The notes: generated by a model not told the origin, from the letters alone. A stretch of 46,838 nucleotides of DNA from Candidatus Saccharimonadota bacterium (GCA_027492635.1 JAPUEH010000016.1:10965-57802), one strand, 5' to 3'. Numbered from the stretch's first letter, positions 17,228-23,999 are shown. Numbers and translations: made by a program.

Positions 17228-18091
17228 CTATTCTTCTTCGCCGCTATCATCACCCGAAAAGCGTATCTCATGAGCGTCAAACTCCTTCTTGAGGCGACGA
17301 CGAAACTCTCCCGCTACAGCCCATTGCTCAGCAGGCTCTACACGACCAAGTGATTTGATACGCATACCCGAAGAGGTAAAGCCGTCTATCCTCAGGAACT
17401 GAATTGGCTCAAAAATACTACGCGACCATGTATCCGAGCGAGCCATTTTTTGCCCTATCTCATTGATAACCTTCTCGACAAGATCAATATCAGTATCATA
17501 CGCCACCTCTACATCAATATTCACGTTGGCATACTTATAACTTAAGTTTGTGACAGACTGAGCGAGCCCATTACTCACCACATGCAAGTTACCGTCCAAA
17601 TCACGCAAACGGGTAATACGGATAGTGACATCCTCTACTGTACCACTCAGTTGTATACCAGCCACCTGTAGCTTAATGACGTCGCCGACCCGGTACTGAT
17701 TCTCACCCAGCACAAAAAGACCTGCGACAAAATCCCGGATAACACCTTGCGCCCCAAAGCCAATAATCACACCAACAAGGCCTGCGCTCGTCAAAAGTGT
17801 GCTCAGCTGAAATCCAACTTGTGTCAGCATCACTAGTACTGCGATAATCCAGATAATCACGCCCGCTGTCGTACTGAGAATTCCTCTCAATGTCTTCTCC
17901 TGCTTGCGTGCATCAATTTTGCCAGAATAGCGATTCCGCCGTATCACATTACGCGCAAACACGCCGATCAGATACCGCAACGTGAGCTGTATCATAAGCG
18001 TCGTGACAATCGTTAAAAGCACCTGCACTAACGTGTTTTTTGTCAGTATTTCATGCAGCGTTTCCCAGTCAATTTCGAGTAGTCGTTCCAT
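17228..18091 (-). CDS. MscS-type small-conductance mechanosensitive channel
   Basis: The 287-residue protein has two to three N-terminal helices, the pore helix with TSAGLVGVIIGFGAQGVIRD (about 111-130; Gly/Ala-rich packing followed by the conserved GFGAQ turn), and the beta domain with GDVIKLQ and GTVEDVTIRITRLRDLDG, typical of MscS. It would open under membrane tension and release solutes in hypo-osmotic shock, complementing the nearby aquaporin-like channel. A G-rich ribosome site sits very close to the ATG. The acidic C-terminal tail ends in a run of glutamates. Confidence 0.95.
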   Translation of the reverse strand: MERLLEIDWETLHEILTKNTLVQVLLTIVTTLMIQLTLRYLIGVFARNVIRRNRYSGKIDARKQEKTLRGILSTTAGVIIWIIAVLVMLTQVGFQLSTLLTSAGLVGVIIGFGAQGVIRDFVAGLFVLGENQYRVGDVIKLQVAGIQLSGTVEDVTIRITRLRDLDGNLHVVSNGLAQSVTNLSYKYANVNIDVEVAYDTDIDLVEKVINEIGQKMARSDTWSRSIFEPIQFLRIDGFTSSGMRIKSLGRVEPAEQWAVAGEFRRRLKKEFDAHEIRFSGDDSGEEE

Positions 18092-18162
18092 AGCCCCCTA
18101 AAAAAGTATGCTGGTTATTTCTCATCCCAGCATACCATACATCACTACACTTATGTTTTTTA

Positions 18163-18591
18163 TTACGCACCGACATTTCGAGTGTCAAAATCAACATACG
18201 CCACATACGTCTGCCATGCAGCAACATCATCAGCGGAAAGTTTCATAGCCTGATCCACCCATGTTTTCACAAGGCTTTGATTAAATGTCACCACCTGTCC
18301 TTCGTTGAGCTCTGGCCATCCAGCCGTCTCCGCGGCCTTTGTCTCAATTGCTACAATACGAGCATTGCCAATATTCTTTTTATTCTGGATACCATAGGTC
18401 TGAACCGCTTTGCGCACCATCTGCACATAGGTATCACCAGCTTGTGCAGTATACGAATATACCTTTTCTTTTGATGTATTAGTTGTTTTTTCCGCTGCGT
18501 ATGTCTCATTTGCTGCGCCCGTCACAGTAAATACACATGCCGCCATCACACCGAGTATTATTGCCCCACCGAATTTTTGGATAAACTTCAC
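18163..18591 (-). CDS. Secreted protein with LysM-like domain
   Basis: The protein has 142 residues from a GTG at 18591, chosen because AAGGAGG lies 9 bases upstream; the frame is open 88 codons further but that part is spacer. The N-terminus is a clear signal peptide (Lys-rich start, hydrophobic core to about residue 28, then ANETYAAE). The mature part has YTAQAGDTYVQMVRKAVQ and LNEGQVVTFNQ, resembling the opening and closing of a LysM repeat (Y-V-x-x-GDT ... L-x-x-GQ), which binds peptidoglycan or glycans. The match is partial and the rest is helical. A TATAAT box lies at 18630-18625. Confidence 0.65.
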   Translation of the reverse strand: MKFIQKFGGAIILGVMAACVFTVTGAANETYAAEKTTNTSKEKVYSYTAQAGDTYVQMVRKAVQTYGIQNKKNIGNARIVAIETKAAETAGWPELNEGQVVTFNQSLVKTWVDQAMKLSADDVAAWQTYVAYVDFDTRNVGA

Positions 18592-18853
18592 GTTTATTTC
18601 CCTCCTTAAAAACTGTATATGGTTATTATACACGGTTTTTTGCTGCATGCATAGAATATGGCAGAAACGAAGATAAAACGACTCCAGATGGATTCGTTTT
18701 TTGTGGCTGCAGCGGTGGAATATCGCTTCGCTCCTCCGCTCGTTTATAAAACAAAATAGCTCACGCCACTTTGTTTTATTGCACTCGCTACGCCGAACCT
18801 CTCGTTTTTTGCTCTGCAAAAAGTTCGGGGATTCGGATACCGCGGTCGCGGAC
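18592..18853. other. Intergenic region with stacked hairpins
   Basis: About 260 bases without a supported gene. Besides the LysM-gene promoter it holds an imperfect AT-rich inverted repeat (about 18746-18779) and a nested hairpin: CCGAAC (18793-18798) with GTTCGG (18823-18828), enclosing TTTTTGC (18806-18812) with GCAAAAA (18816-18822). A 19-base block at 18728-18746 recurs with three differences at about 20641-20659. No protein-like reading frame is convincing. Confidence 0.6.
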
Positions 18854-18889
18854 AAGATAAAACGAGACCAAAAGGTCTCGTTTTATCTT
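18854..18889 (-). terminator. Strong terminator after tRNA-Gln
   Basis: A perfect 16-bp stem (18854-18869 with 18874-18889) and a 4-base loop start directly after the tRNA-Gln CCA end on the minus strand. The stem itself ends in an AT-rich run and could act in both directions. Confidence 0.85.
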
Positions 18890-18891
18890 GG

Positions 18892-18963
18892 CTGGGATGG
18901 AGGGATTCGAACCCCCGAATGCTGGAACCAGAACCCAGTGCCTTACCACTTGGCGACATCCCA
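18892..18963 (-). tRNA. tRNA-Gln (anticodon CTG)
   Basis: A complete cloverleaf: acceptor TGGGATG/CATCCCA, D-arm GCC/GGC, anticodon stem CTGGG/TCCAG with loop TTCTGGT (anticodon CTG, reads CAG), T-arm with TTCGAATC, discriminator G. CCA is encoded next (18891-18889 read on the minus strand). It lies 133 bases downstream of a tRNA-Gln-like partial copy that sits behind the only visible promoter. Confidence 0.95.
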
Positions 18964-19014
18964 ATAAATCATGTAGGTGCAATTATGATATCGACAAATA
19001 ACGACAGGTTCTGA

Positions 19015-19096
19015 TTCCAGCAGCTGGAACTCATTCTGACGTTCTCGCGTCCACAGACGCTCAGACAGCCAGTGCCTTACCACTTGGCGACATCCA
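19015..19096 (-). ncRNA. tRNA-Gln-like element with hairpin in the anticodon loop
   Basis: On the minus strand, from 19096 to 19069, this repeats the 5' part of tRNA-Gln (acceptor strand with one base missing, complete D-arm, CTGG of the anticodon stem) and also about 7 bases upstream of it. The anticodon loop is replaced by 38 bases (19031-19068) that form a nested hairpin: GCGTC (19047-19051) with GACGC (19056-19060) inside TCTGA (19035-19039) with TCAGA (19061-19065). The 3' anticodon strand GTTCCAGC (19030-19023) returns and is followed by a TTCCAG/CTGGAA hairpin (19015-19029) instead of a T-arm. It is not a functional tRNA by itself; see findings. Confidence 0.7.
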
Positions 19097-19117
19097 ATAA
19101 ATTATTGAACCGCTATT

Positions 19118-19123
19118 AATATA
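19118..19123 (-). promoter_or_regulatory. -10 box upstream of the tRNA-Gln-like element
   Basis: TATATT on the minus strand ends 21 bases before the tRNA-like copy. The transcript would pass through the copy and then the true tRNA-Gln. Confidence 0.4.
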
Positions 19124-19128
19124 GCAGT

Positions 19129-19572
19129 TTAGCGACGTTTTTTCAATGGCCATACAGGCAGGCCAATCACCCATACGGATGCAAGCGCAAGTAGAAGGCC
19201 GCTATGCGCAAGCAAAATCGGCAATAAGCCCATACTCCGCCCCATATTTACTTCTACCCACCATGCGCCGAGTAGCCAGCCAGCAATTGCAACAAAGCTA
19301 CATACAAAGCTCGCGATACGCATAAGCGGGCTTACCGCCATGCGTAGCAGATAGGGTAGCGCAAACACACCCGTTGTAGCCGTTAGTAGCGCAGCGACAA
19401 CTCCGGCTCTCCCGCCCCCAATACCATAACGCACAACAATCTCTATCAGCGCATCAAGTTTAAAAAGCAATCCTAACGTTGCCGCAACAAGCAACACCAC
19501 GTACACAAGCACGATCCAGTACAGCGAAGGTCGTTGCAGTTTTTGTGCATGCATTGCCACAATCTTGTTCAT
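19129..19572 (-). CDS. Conserved membrane protein, unknown function
   Basis: The 147-residue protein has four predicted membrane helices (about 17-38, 55-78, 84-105, 116-138), a Gly-rich turn YGIGGGRAGVV, and ends in the basic KKRR, consistent with positive-inside topology. I recognise no named family. It begins near 19572 with no clear ribosome site. Its stop lies next to the promoter of the tRNA-Gln region. Short lineage-specific membrane proteins like this are common in Saccharibacteria. Confidence 0.7.
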   Translation of the reverse strand: MNKIVAMHAQKLQRPSLYWIVLVYVVLLVAATLGLLFKLDALIEIVVRYGIGGGRAGVVAALLTATTGVFALPYLLRMAVSPLMRIASFVCSFVAIAGWLLGAWWVEVNMGRSMGLLPILLAHSGLLLALASVWVIGLPVWPLKKRR

Positions 19573-19959
19573 ACATTTATTGTACTACGAAACACGGCGT
19601 TGTTAAATTTGCTTTTTTGCTTGTGCTTTTTTTGCGAGGCCTGTAGAGTAATGAATAGTGAAAGTTACAAAAACAAACATTTTGAAAAAACAAAAATAGT
19701 GCTTGTAGCATTTCGCTCTACGATATACCCACCACAACACTCTTTCCCCGCCTACCCAGCGGGGACCTTGTTTTTTGACCCAAAAAAATCCGCAGTTTTA
19801 CTGCGTAAAGAACAATCGCCTTTACGTGCACTCTGAAGCCTCCCGAGAAGTAGGGGCGCGAGTCTTTTGTTACTTTTCTACGATTAGAAAAGTAAGGATA
19901 AAAATAACTACATGATTATCTGGATTCTCCGATCAAGTCGGAGAATGACAAAACACAAC
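19573..19959. repeat. Intergenic block with a series of palindromes
   Basis: A 387-base spacer with four clean hairpins: 19746-19764 (CCCCGC/GCGGGG), 19791-19805 (CGCAGT/ACTGCG), 19871-19894 (10-bp stem TACTTTTCTA with TAGAAAAGTA) and 19924-19946 (9-bp stem ATTCTCCGA with TCGGAGAAT). Such palindromes resemble dispersed intergenic repeats of other bacteria. The open frame through 19534-19836 is low-complexity and not protein-like, so I do not call a gene. The last hairpin may terminate trmD on the minus strand. Confidence 0.6.
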
Positions 19960-20616
19960 CTACTCTGCCTTCCGTGAATTCTCTGTCCGCCACTTGGCAA
20001 TAGCCCCGTGATTGCCACTTAACAATATCTCTGGCACCTTCATCCCCCGAAATTCCTCTGGCCGCGTATACTGCGGAAACTCCAGTGTCTCACCATCAGC
20101 AAAACTCTCGATCTCGGTACTCGCGTCTCCACCAAGCACACCAGGAATCAGTCGCACAATGCTATCGATAACCGTCATAGCTGGCAGCTCGCCACCTGTT
20201 AGTACATAATCTCCTACGCGAATCTGTTCGTCCACTAGAGATACAATACGCTCATCATATCCCTCGTATCGCCCACAAATAAAAATATACCCCTGTTCGC
20301 TATCATCAGCGTAAGATTGTGCTGTCGCCTGCACCCACCGCTGGCCGCGCGCGGTCATGAGTAGCACCTTTGCGCCAGGGTCGTTCTCTTTGGCTTTCTC
20401 GACCGCCGCAAACAGTGGCTCGGGCTTAAGCAGCATACCATCACCGCCACCATATGGCGTATCGTCGACAGTCCGACGCGGGCCAATCCCAAACTCACGC
20501 AAGTCAATCGTACTTAGCTGCACGATATCGTCTTTTTGCGCCTTCCACATCATGGAATTCTCAAACACACCCGTAAACATTTCGGGGAAAAGAGTGATAG
20601 CTTGAATCTTTCTCAT
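19960..20616 (-). CDS. trmD: tRNA (guanine-N1-)-methyltransferase
   Basis: The 218-residue SPOUT methyltransferase makes m1G37 in tRNAs with G36, which keeps the reading frame. Diagnostic motifs are ITLFPEMF near the start, DTPYGGGDGML, ICGRYEGYDER, and the knot loop VGDYVLTGGELPAM. The length is slightly shorter than the ~250-residue E. coli enzyme, with a reduced C-terminal domain. In many bacteria trmD lies in an rpsP-rimM-trmD-rplS operon; here it is separate and rpsP is 2 kb away. A hairpin-rich spacer follows its stop. Confidence 0.97.
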   Translation of the reverse strand: MRKIQAITLFPEMFTGVFENSMMWKAQKDDIVQLSTIDLREFGIGPRRTVDDTPYGGGDGMLLKPEPLFAAVEKAKENDPGAKVLLMTARGQRWVQATAQSYADDSEQGYIFICGRYEGYDERIVSLVDEQIRVGDYVLTGGELPAMTVIDSIVRLIPGVLGGDASTEIESFADGETLEFPQYTRPEEFRGMKVPEILLSGNHGAIAKWRTENSRKAE

Positions 20617-20655
20617 CTGCTCATATTATACAGGAAGGGCTCGCCCCTCCGCTTG

Positions 20656-20676
20656 TTTTGGAAGTAAATTCCAAAA
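20656..20676. repeat. AT hairpin flanked by G/C-rich direct repeat
   Basis: TTTTGGAA (20656-20663) pairs with TTCCAAAA (20669-20676). The block before it (20641-20659) resembles 18728-18746 at 16 of 19 bases, and a related CTTCGCCCCTCCC follows at about 20678. This suggests a small dispersed palindromic element. Confidence 0.4.
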
Positions 20677-20724
20677 ACTTCGCCCCTCCCCCTAAAGCTC
20701 GCCAGCTCGTATGGCTACATGCTA

Positions 20725-20752
20725 TTGACTTTTTTTATATATCCTGTATAAT
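20725..20752 (+). promoter_or_regulatory. Promoter of the small membrane protein gene
   Basis: TTGACT (20725-20730) and a perfect TATAAT (20747-20752) with a 16-base spacer. The roughly 65-base leader that follows can form GCAAGG/CCTTGC and CTCAAG/CTTGAG stems (20767-20801) before an AAAGGAG site. Confidence 0.7.
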
Positions 20753-20824
20753 CTGCATTATCCTTGCTCAAGTACTCTAGGGCAAGGCGCCCTTGCTTGA
20801 GTGGCGAAAGGAGCCATCGTAGCA

Positions 20825-21169
20825 ATGAACTTCATTGGTAGTCTCATGGTGATAGGAGTGGTCATGGTGCTGATAGGAGCAGCGCTGCTCGCCGCCTCCC
20901 GTAGGCGCAAGCGCGGACAGCGGATCCCTCCTACAGAGACCACACCCGTGAAAGCAGTGACTAAAGTAGCTTGCCCCGAAAGCGGCAAGCTGCCCACGTA
21001 CTCGCATTTCGGTTTATCGTCTAAATACATATACCGCTATGTAGGGTCTGACGACACTTCCCTCTGGGTCTTCTGCGGATGCGGATTCAGCAAACCGCTG
21101 TTCATCTCAGTGAATCCACTCAAATGTGCGTCGGGAGGGTATGATCTCGAACTCCCCCGACACCCCTAG
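20825..21169 (+). CDS. Small single-helix membrane protein with Cys-rich domain
   Basis: The protein has 114 residues from the ATG at 20825; a GTG at 20801 would add 8 residues, but AAAGGAG (20807-20813) sits between them and favours the ATG. Residues about 4-24 form a membrane helix followed by RRRKRGQR, so the C-terminal part should be cytoplasmic. That part has cysteines in VACPES, FCGCGF and LKCAS, possibly a small metal-binding fold. I recognise no family. It is an isolated plus-strand gene among minus-strand housekeeping genes, with its own strong promoter and a complex terminator. Confidence 0.6.
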   Translation: MNFIGSLMVIGVVMVLIGAALLAASRRRKRGQRIPPTETTPVKAVTKVACPESGKLPTYSHFGLSSKYIYRYVGSDDTSLWVFCGCGFSKPLFISVNPLKCASGGYDLELPRHP

Positions 21170-21177
21170 TCCCCGCC

Positions 21178-21247
21178 GAAGAAAGCTCGCTGTTGAGCGA
21201 CGATATGTCACTCCAGCTCGTAGCTCTTCAGGGGGCTTTCTTCTTTT
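21178..21247 (+). terminator. Complex branched terminator
   Basis: GAAGAAAGC (21178-21186) pairs with GCTTTCTTC (21235-21243), followed by a T-rich tract. Inside it a second hairpin forms, TCGCT/AGCGA (21187-21200). The branched structure is larger than a normal terminator. Confidence 0.6.
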
Positions 21248-21267
21248 CTGTAATATATTTGAAACCA

Positions 21268-21376
21268 CAAAACCACCCATATTTCAGGGTGGTTTCGCAG
21301 ACATATAAGGCTCTCAACTCTTATAAAAGTTGCTCGCATAGAGCTCATTTCTCGCAGTTCATGTCTTTCTGAACTG
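21268..21376 (-). ncRNA. Candidate small RNA of about 110 nt
   Basis: On the minus strand, TTGTGT (21412-21407) and TATACT (21388-21383) with an 18-base spacer predict a start near 21376. The transcript then forms hairpins CAGTTCA/TGAACTG (21357-21378), GCTC/GAGC (21332-21344), CAACT/AGTTG (21315-21332), and ends at a terminator with a 9-bp stem (21270-21295) and a T-rich run. No downstream minus-strand gene follows directly and no good ORF lies inside, so an independent RNA is likely. There is no match to a known RNA class that I recognise. Confidence 0.5.
21270..21295. terminator. Bidirectional terminator of the candidate small RNA
   Basis: AAACCACCC (21270-21278) pairs with GGGTGGTTT (21287-21295), flanked by T-rich sequence on both strands. 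Confidence 0.75.
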
Positions 21377-21461
21377 ATATTTAGTATAGCACGCGACTTC
21401 TCCCAAACACAAGCGTTTTTTCTCCCAAAATACCCCTTGTGGAAGCACTGTGGACAACTAG

Positions 21462-21842
21462 CTAGATGTCTAAATCGTCGAGCTCTTCCAGCTCAGCACG
21501 AGACTTACGCGCGTAGTCCGAGCCGCCATCTTCAGCATCATTCGTCTGCGCTTCTTCGCGTGTCACGTCATCAGACGAGACCGTGTAGCCCTCACCATCA
21601 TTATTGACAATCTTGAGATTGTAGCGCGCATCGTTTTTTGTACCAAGCGCCCGCAGCAGCGTACGGAGACTCTGCGCCGTCACACCACGCTTGCCTATCA
21701 CGCGCCCGAGATCTTCTGGATTCACTGTGAGTGTGAGTAGCACGCCCTTTTCGTCGATCGTGCGTTCTACCACTATGTCGTCTGGATTCCCCACCAGAGA
21801 TTTTACGATATATTCTACAAATTGCTGGTCTATTGTCGACAT
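21462..21842 (-). CDS. khpA: KH-domain RNA-binding protein (KhpA-like)
   Basis: The protein has 126 residues from the ATG at 21842, preceded by GGAGG; a GTG 4 codons upstream overlaps that site and is less likely. Residues 8-80 form the KhpA/YlqC KH domain with DLGRVIGKRGVTAQSLRTLL (45-64; GKRG is the GXXG loop). The extra ~45-residue C-terminus is acidic and unusual for the ~80-residue family. KhpA binds RNA with KhpB and affects cell division and sRNA use in Firmicutes. In many bacteria it lies beside rpsP, as it does here (500 bases apart). Confidence 0.9.
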   Translation of the reverse strand: MSTIDQQFVEYIVKSLVGNPDDIVVERTIDEKGVLLTLTVNPEDLGRVIGKRGVTAQSLRTLLRALGTKNDARYNLKIVNNDGEGYTVSSDDVTREEAQTNDAEDGGSDYARKSRAELEELDDLDI

Positions 21843-21948
21843 ATTGCCCTCCACCGTTTTCGGTCTCTTCTCACTAATATCGTACCCTCAGTATACCACG
21901 ACAAGCACAAGCTTCGTTCTATTGACTTTAGTATTATTATGTGTCATC

Positions 21949-21981
21949 ATGATTCATGTCTTCGGAGTGTCCGAAGATTAG
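21949..21981 (+). CDS. Possible leaderless 10-codon leader ORF
   Basis: A TATTAT box (21935-21940) ends 8 bases before an ATG at 21949 that opens a short ORF of 10 codons ending in TAG. A perfect hairpin TCTTCGGA/TCCGAAGA (21959-21977) is contained in it. Eighteen bases later comes the next start codon (21999) with a GAGAGGA site. The arrangement resembles a leader peptide controlling the downstream ORF; the evidence is positional only. Confidence 0.3.
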   Translation: MIHVFGVSED

Positions 21982-21998
21982 ACGTCCCGAGAGGATAT

Positions 21999-22166
21999 AT
22001 GTCAGTGGGAAAAAACAAGAACGCCCGCAGGAAAATGTCCAGCATGAAAGCAAGGCGTCAAGCGCGGCGGGAGCGACGGCACGAAAATCACACCACAGAG
22101 AACGACACCAACCCCGTCAGTGCATTGATTCACCGACAGTCATACATCTCCGCCAAGCTTCGCTAA
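21999..22166 (+). CDS. Small, very basic protein of unknown function
   Basis: The 55-residue ORF begins MSVGKNKNARRKMSS and has a run rich in Arg and Lys (about residues 5-30), a polar middle and a basic end. It is preceded by GAGAGGA 4 bases before the ATG and by a perfect hairpin. The composition would suit an RNA- or DNA-binding peptide or ribosomal-type extension, but I recognise no family and the ORF may be a by-product of a structured RNA locus (hairpins follow to 22267). The plus strand here is opposite to its neighbours. Confidence 0.35.
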   Translation: MSVGKNKNARRKMSSMKARRQARRERRHENHTTENDTNPVSALIHRQSYISAKLR

Positions 22167-22185
22167 AAACAGGGGTAGTCAAAAT

Positions 22186-22267
22186 CGTGCATCTATAGCA
22201 CGTCCATCCCCCGTGGATGAGAGCTATATCCTAAAAGGATATAACAATACCCCGCAGCAATGCGGGG
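22186..22267 (+). other. Four consecutive hairpins
   Basis: Stems in a row: CGTGC/GCACG (22186-22202), CATCC/GGATG (22205-22219), TATATCCT/AGGATATA (22225-22243) and CCCCGCA/TGCGGGG (22250-22267). The last looks like a weak terminator. They could be the 3' structured end of the transcript carrying the 55-residue ORF or part of an RNA gene. Confidence 0.45.
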
Positions 22268-22290
22268 TTCACCCTTGTTACGTTATATAA

Positions 22291-22319
22291 AAAACACCCC
22301 GTCAACGTCAGGGTGTTTT
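22291..22319. terminator. Terminator between rpsP and the plus-strand small ORF
   Basis: AAAACACCC (22291-22299) pairs with GGGTGTTTT (22311-22319), with an 11-base loop. The poly-A and poly-T flanks allow use in both directions; it directly follows the rpsP stop on the minus strand. Confidence 0.85.
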
Positions 22320-22337
22320 AGTATAAAGTAAGCCTAT

Positions 22338-22700
22338 TTACTCTGCAGACTCTTCTGCCGAAGCCTCTTCAGCCACTTCTTCTTTTGGCTGATTTTTGCG
22401 CAATTTTTCTGGATTGCGGATAGACTTTTGCTTGCTTGCGTCAGCTTCTTTTACCCACTTTGGAAGCTTGACACCTGCGTCTTTGAGAAGTTTGACAACT
22501 CGTGGTGTTGGCTGCGCACCATTATCGAGGTATTTTTGCGCTGCTTCTACCTGAATATTAGCATCTTTTGTGTGTGGGTTGTAGCTACCAACGTAGGCTA
22601 CCACGCGACCGCTTGATGGGTGGCGCTGTGATTCTTGCACAGCCACGCGGTATACTGGATACGCTTTGCGGCCGATACGTTGCAAACGAATTGCGAGCAT
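22338..22700 (-). CDS. rpsP: 30S ribosomal protein S16
   Basis: The 120-residue protein begins MLAIRLQRIGRKAYPVYRVA, the strongly conserved S16 N-terminus, with SYNPHTKD at about residue 40. Residues beyond about 85 form a Lys/Glu-rich low-complexity tail longer than in the ~82-residue E. coli protein. S16 binds 16S rRNA and is needed for 30S assembly. It stands alone between its own strong promoter and a terminator, with an AAGGAAG ribosome site about 10 bases before the ATG. Confidence 0.97.
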   Translation of the reverse strand: MLAIRLQRIGRKAYPVYRVAVQESQRHPSSGRVVAYVGSYNPHTKDANIQVEAAQKYLDNGAQPTPRVVKLLKDAGVKLPKWVKEADASKQKSIRNPEKLRKNQPKEEVAEEASAEESAE

Positions 22701-22752
22701 GTAATTAAAACTTCCTTATCTCTCGTTAGATTTTTCTAGTAATTCTTGAACA

Positions 22753-22782
22753 AGTATACAGCAAATACCCCTGTCGTGTCAA
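22753..22782 (-). promoter_or_regulatory. Promoter of rpsP
   Basis: On the minus strand a perfect TTGACA (22782-22777) and TATACT (22758-22753) are separated by 18 bases. The -35 box abuts the rnc stop codon. The leader is about 45 nt. Confidence 0.85.
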
Positions 22783-23505
22783 TCACGCCCTGAAGTTTTT
22801 TTGCGAGTTATACGCTTCTAGTGCTGCGCGAGCCGCCGACTGCTGGGCACTTTGCTTGCTTGGCCCCGTGCCTTTGCCCATAAGCTTGTCACCCACAAAG
22901 ACGCCCAGAGTAAACACTTTGTCATGATCCGGACCAACTTCTTCGAGTACACGATAGCTTGGCGTGTGACCATCGACGCGCTGGCTTACTTCCTGCAGAT
23001 GCGACTTCGGGTCGCGCCAGCTGCCGCTTTCCAATATACCGTCGATCTTGCTCACGATGTGCTTCTGTATAAATGCATCGGCATCCTCGTAGCCACGCTC
23101 CAAATAGATCGCACCAATCACCGCTTCAAACGCATTGGCAAGGATTTGCTGACGAGCACGCACACTCCCCTGTTTCTCGCCCTTGCTCATGCGCACAAGC
23201 GGCTCATAACCAAGTGCGTCGCCTGCCGCACCAATACTCTCGGTACGCACGAGCGCTGCCCGCCAACTTGTCAAAATCCCTTCTGGCTCAGCATAATGGT
23301 TGTAGAGAAAATCTGTCACCGAAAGCTCAAGCACCGCATCACCCAAAAATTCCAATCGTTCGTTGTGCTCACTCACGCTTTTTTTATGCTCGTTGACATA
23401 GCTACGGTGCGTCAGGGCCGTGATGAGCAAATCAATATTCTCAAATTCAAACCCGAGCTTTTCGAGTGCAAAATCTTGGTAGGGTTGTTTTTGCATGCCT
23501 GTCAT
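22783..23505 (-). CDS. rnc: Ribonuclease III
   Basis: This 240-residue double-strand-specific endonuclease processes rRNA and structured mRNAs. The catalytic signature HNERLEFLGDAVL is at 47-59 with the active-site Glu and Asp, a second conserved acidic site lies in ANAFEAVIGAIYL (about 124-136), and the C-terminal double-stranded RNA-binding domain runs from about 165 to 235 (DPKSHLQE, GPSKQSAQQSAA). The ATG overlaps the stop of the Nudix gene (ATGA), so the two are translationally coupled. Confidence 0.97.
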   Translation of the reverse strand: MTGMQKQPYQDFALEKLGFEFENIDLLITALTHRSYVNEHKKSVSEHNERLEFLGDAVLELSVTDFLYNHYAEPEGILTSWRAALVRTESIGAAGDALGYEPLVRMSKGEKQGSVRARQQILANAFEAVIGAIYLERGYEDADAFIQKHIVSKIDGILESGSWRDPKSHLQEVSQRVDGHTPSYRVLEEVGPDHDKVFTLGVFVGDKLMGKGTGPSKQSAQQSAARAALEAYNSQKNFRA

Positions 23506-23999
23506 AGGTTTTCCTGTCGAATTTTTTTCATAGCCAGCAGCATTAATTTTCCTATGTCCTCGTATTCAATCTCCTCAAGCGCATCATGAAACTTGAACCA
23601 TCTAATGCCATTCATCCATTCTTCTTTTTGAATAGCATTTGTATCGCCCTTGGCGCGCACGAGATAAATCTGCGTCGTCATGAGGACAAGTTTGTCGATT
23701 CGGCGGTAGCGAAAATGAATCTTGCCGAGCCAGCCAAGCATCTCGACATCGTGCAGACCCGCTTCCTCGCCGATTTCTCTCCGGGCAGTCTGTTGCGCCG
23801 TCTCACCCTCTTCGATATGTCCTTTAGGAATCGTCCAGCGATCTTTTGCGTCCTGGATCAAGAGAATCTCGACACCGCCTTTTTCATCGCGGCGAAACAC
23901 TATTCCGCCAGCCGTTGGCTCTCGAACAATTTCTTGAATAGATGGACGTTTGCGGTTGAAATATTTTTTGAATTTATCAAACTTCGGAGGCGTTGCCAT
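23502..23999 (-). CDS. Nudix hydrolase
   Basis: The protein has 165 residues from the ATG at 23999. The frame stays open 79 codons further, but this part is the shadow of nusB; GGAGG 9 bases before 23999 and a normal Nudix N-terminus decide the start. The Nudix box is GHIEEGETAQQTARRE followed by IGEEAGL. It begins with a Lys-rich segment, then AGGIVFR, as in diadenosine-polyphosphate-type hydrolases (inference). It overlaps nusB by 23 bases and rnc by 4 bases, forming a nusB-nudix-rnc operon. Confidence 0.92.
   Translation of the reverse strand: MATPPKFDKFKKYFNRKRPSIQEIVREPTAGGIVFRRDEKGGVEILLIQDAKDRWTIPKGHIEEGETAQQTARREIGEEAGLHDVEMLGWLGKIHFRYRRIDKLVLMTTQIYLVRAKGDTNAIQKEEWMNGIRWFKFHDALEEIEYEDIGKLMLLAMKKIRQENL

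Noticed and set aside
19015-19096. tRNA-Gln with an intron
   Set aside because: The inserted part is only 38 bases, has no group I core, and the T-arm and 3' acceptor strand are missing, so removing the insert would not give a tRNA.
19534-19836. 100-codon open frame on the plus strand
   Set aside because: Low-complexity and Cys/Phe-rich translation, start inside the opposite gene, runs through palindromes; no protein family features.
20759-21250. tmRNA, RNase P RNA or SRP RNA
   Set aside because: No TTCGAATC-type arm with CCA end, no RNase P P4 signature, and no SRP GGAA tetraloop domain could be found; a protein-like frame fits better.
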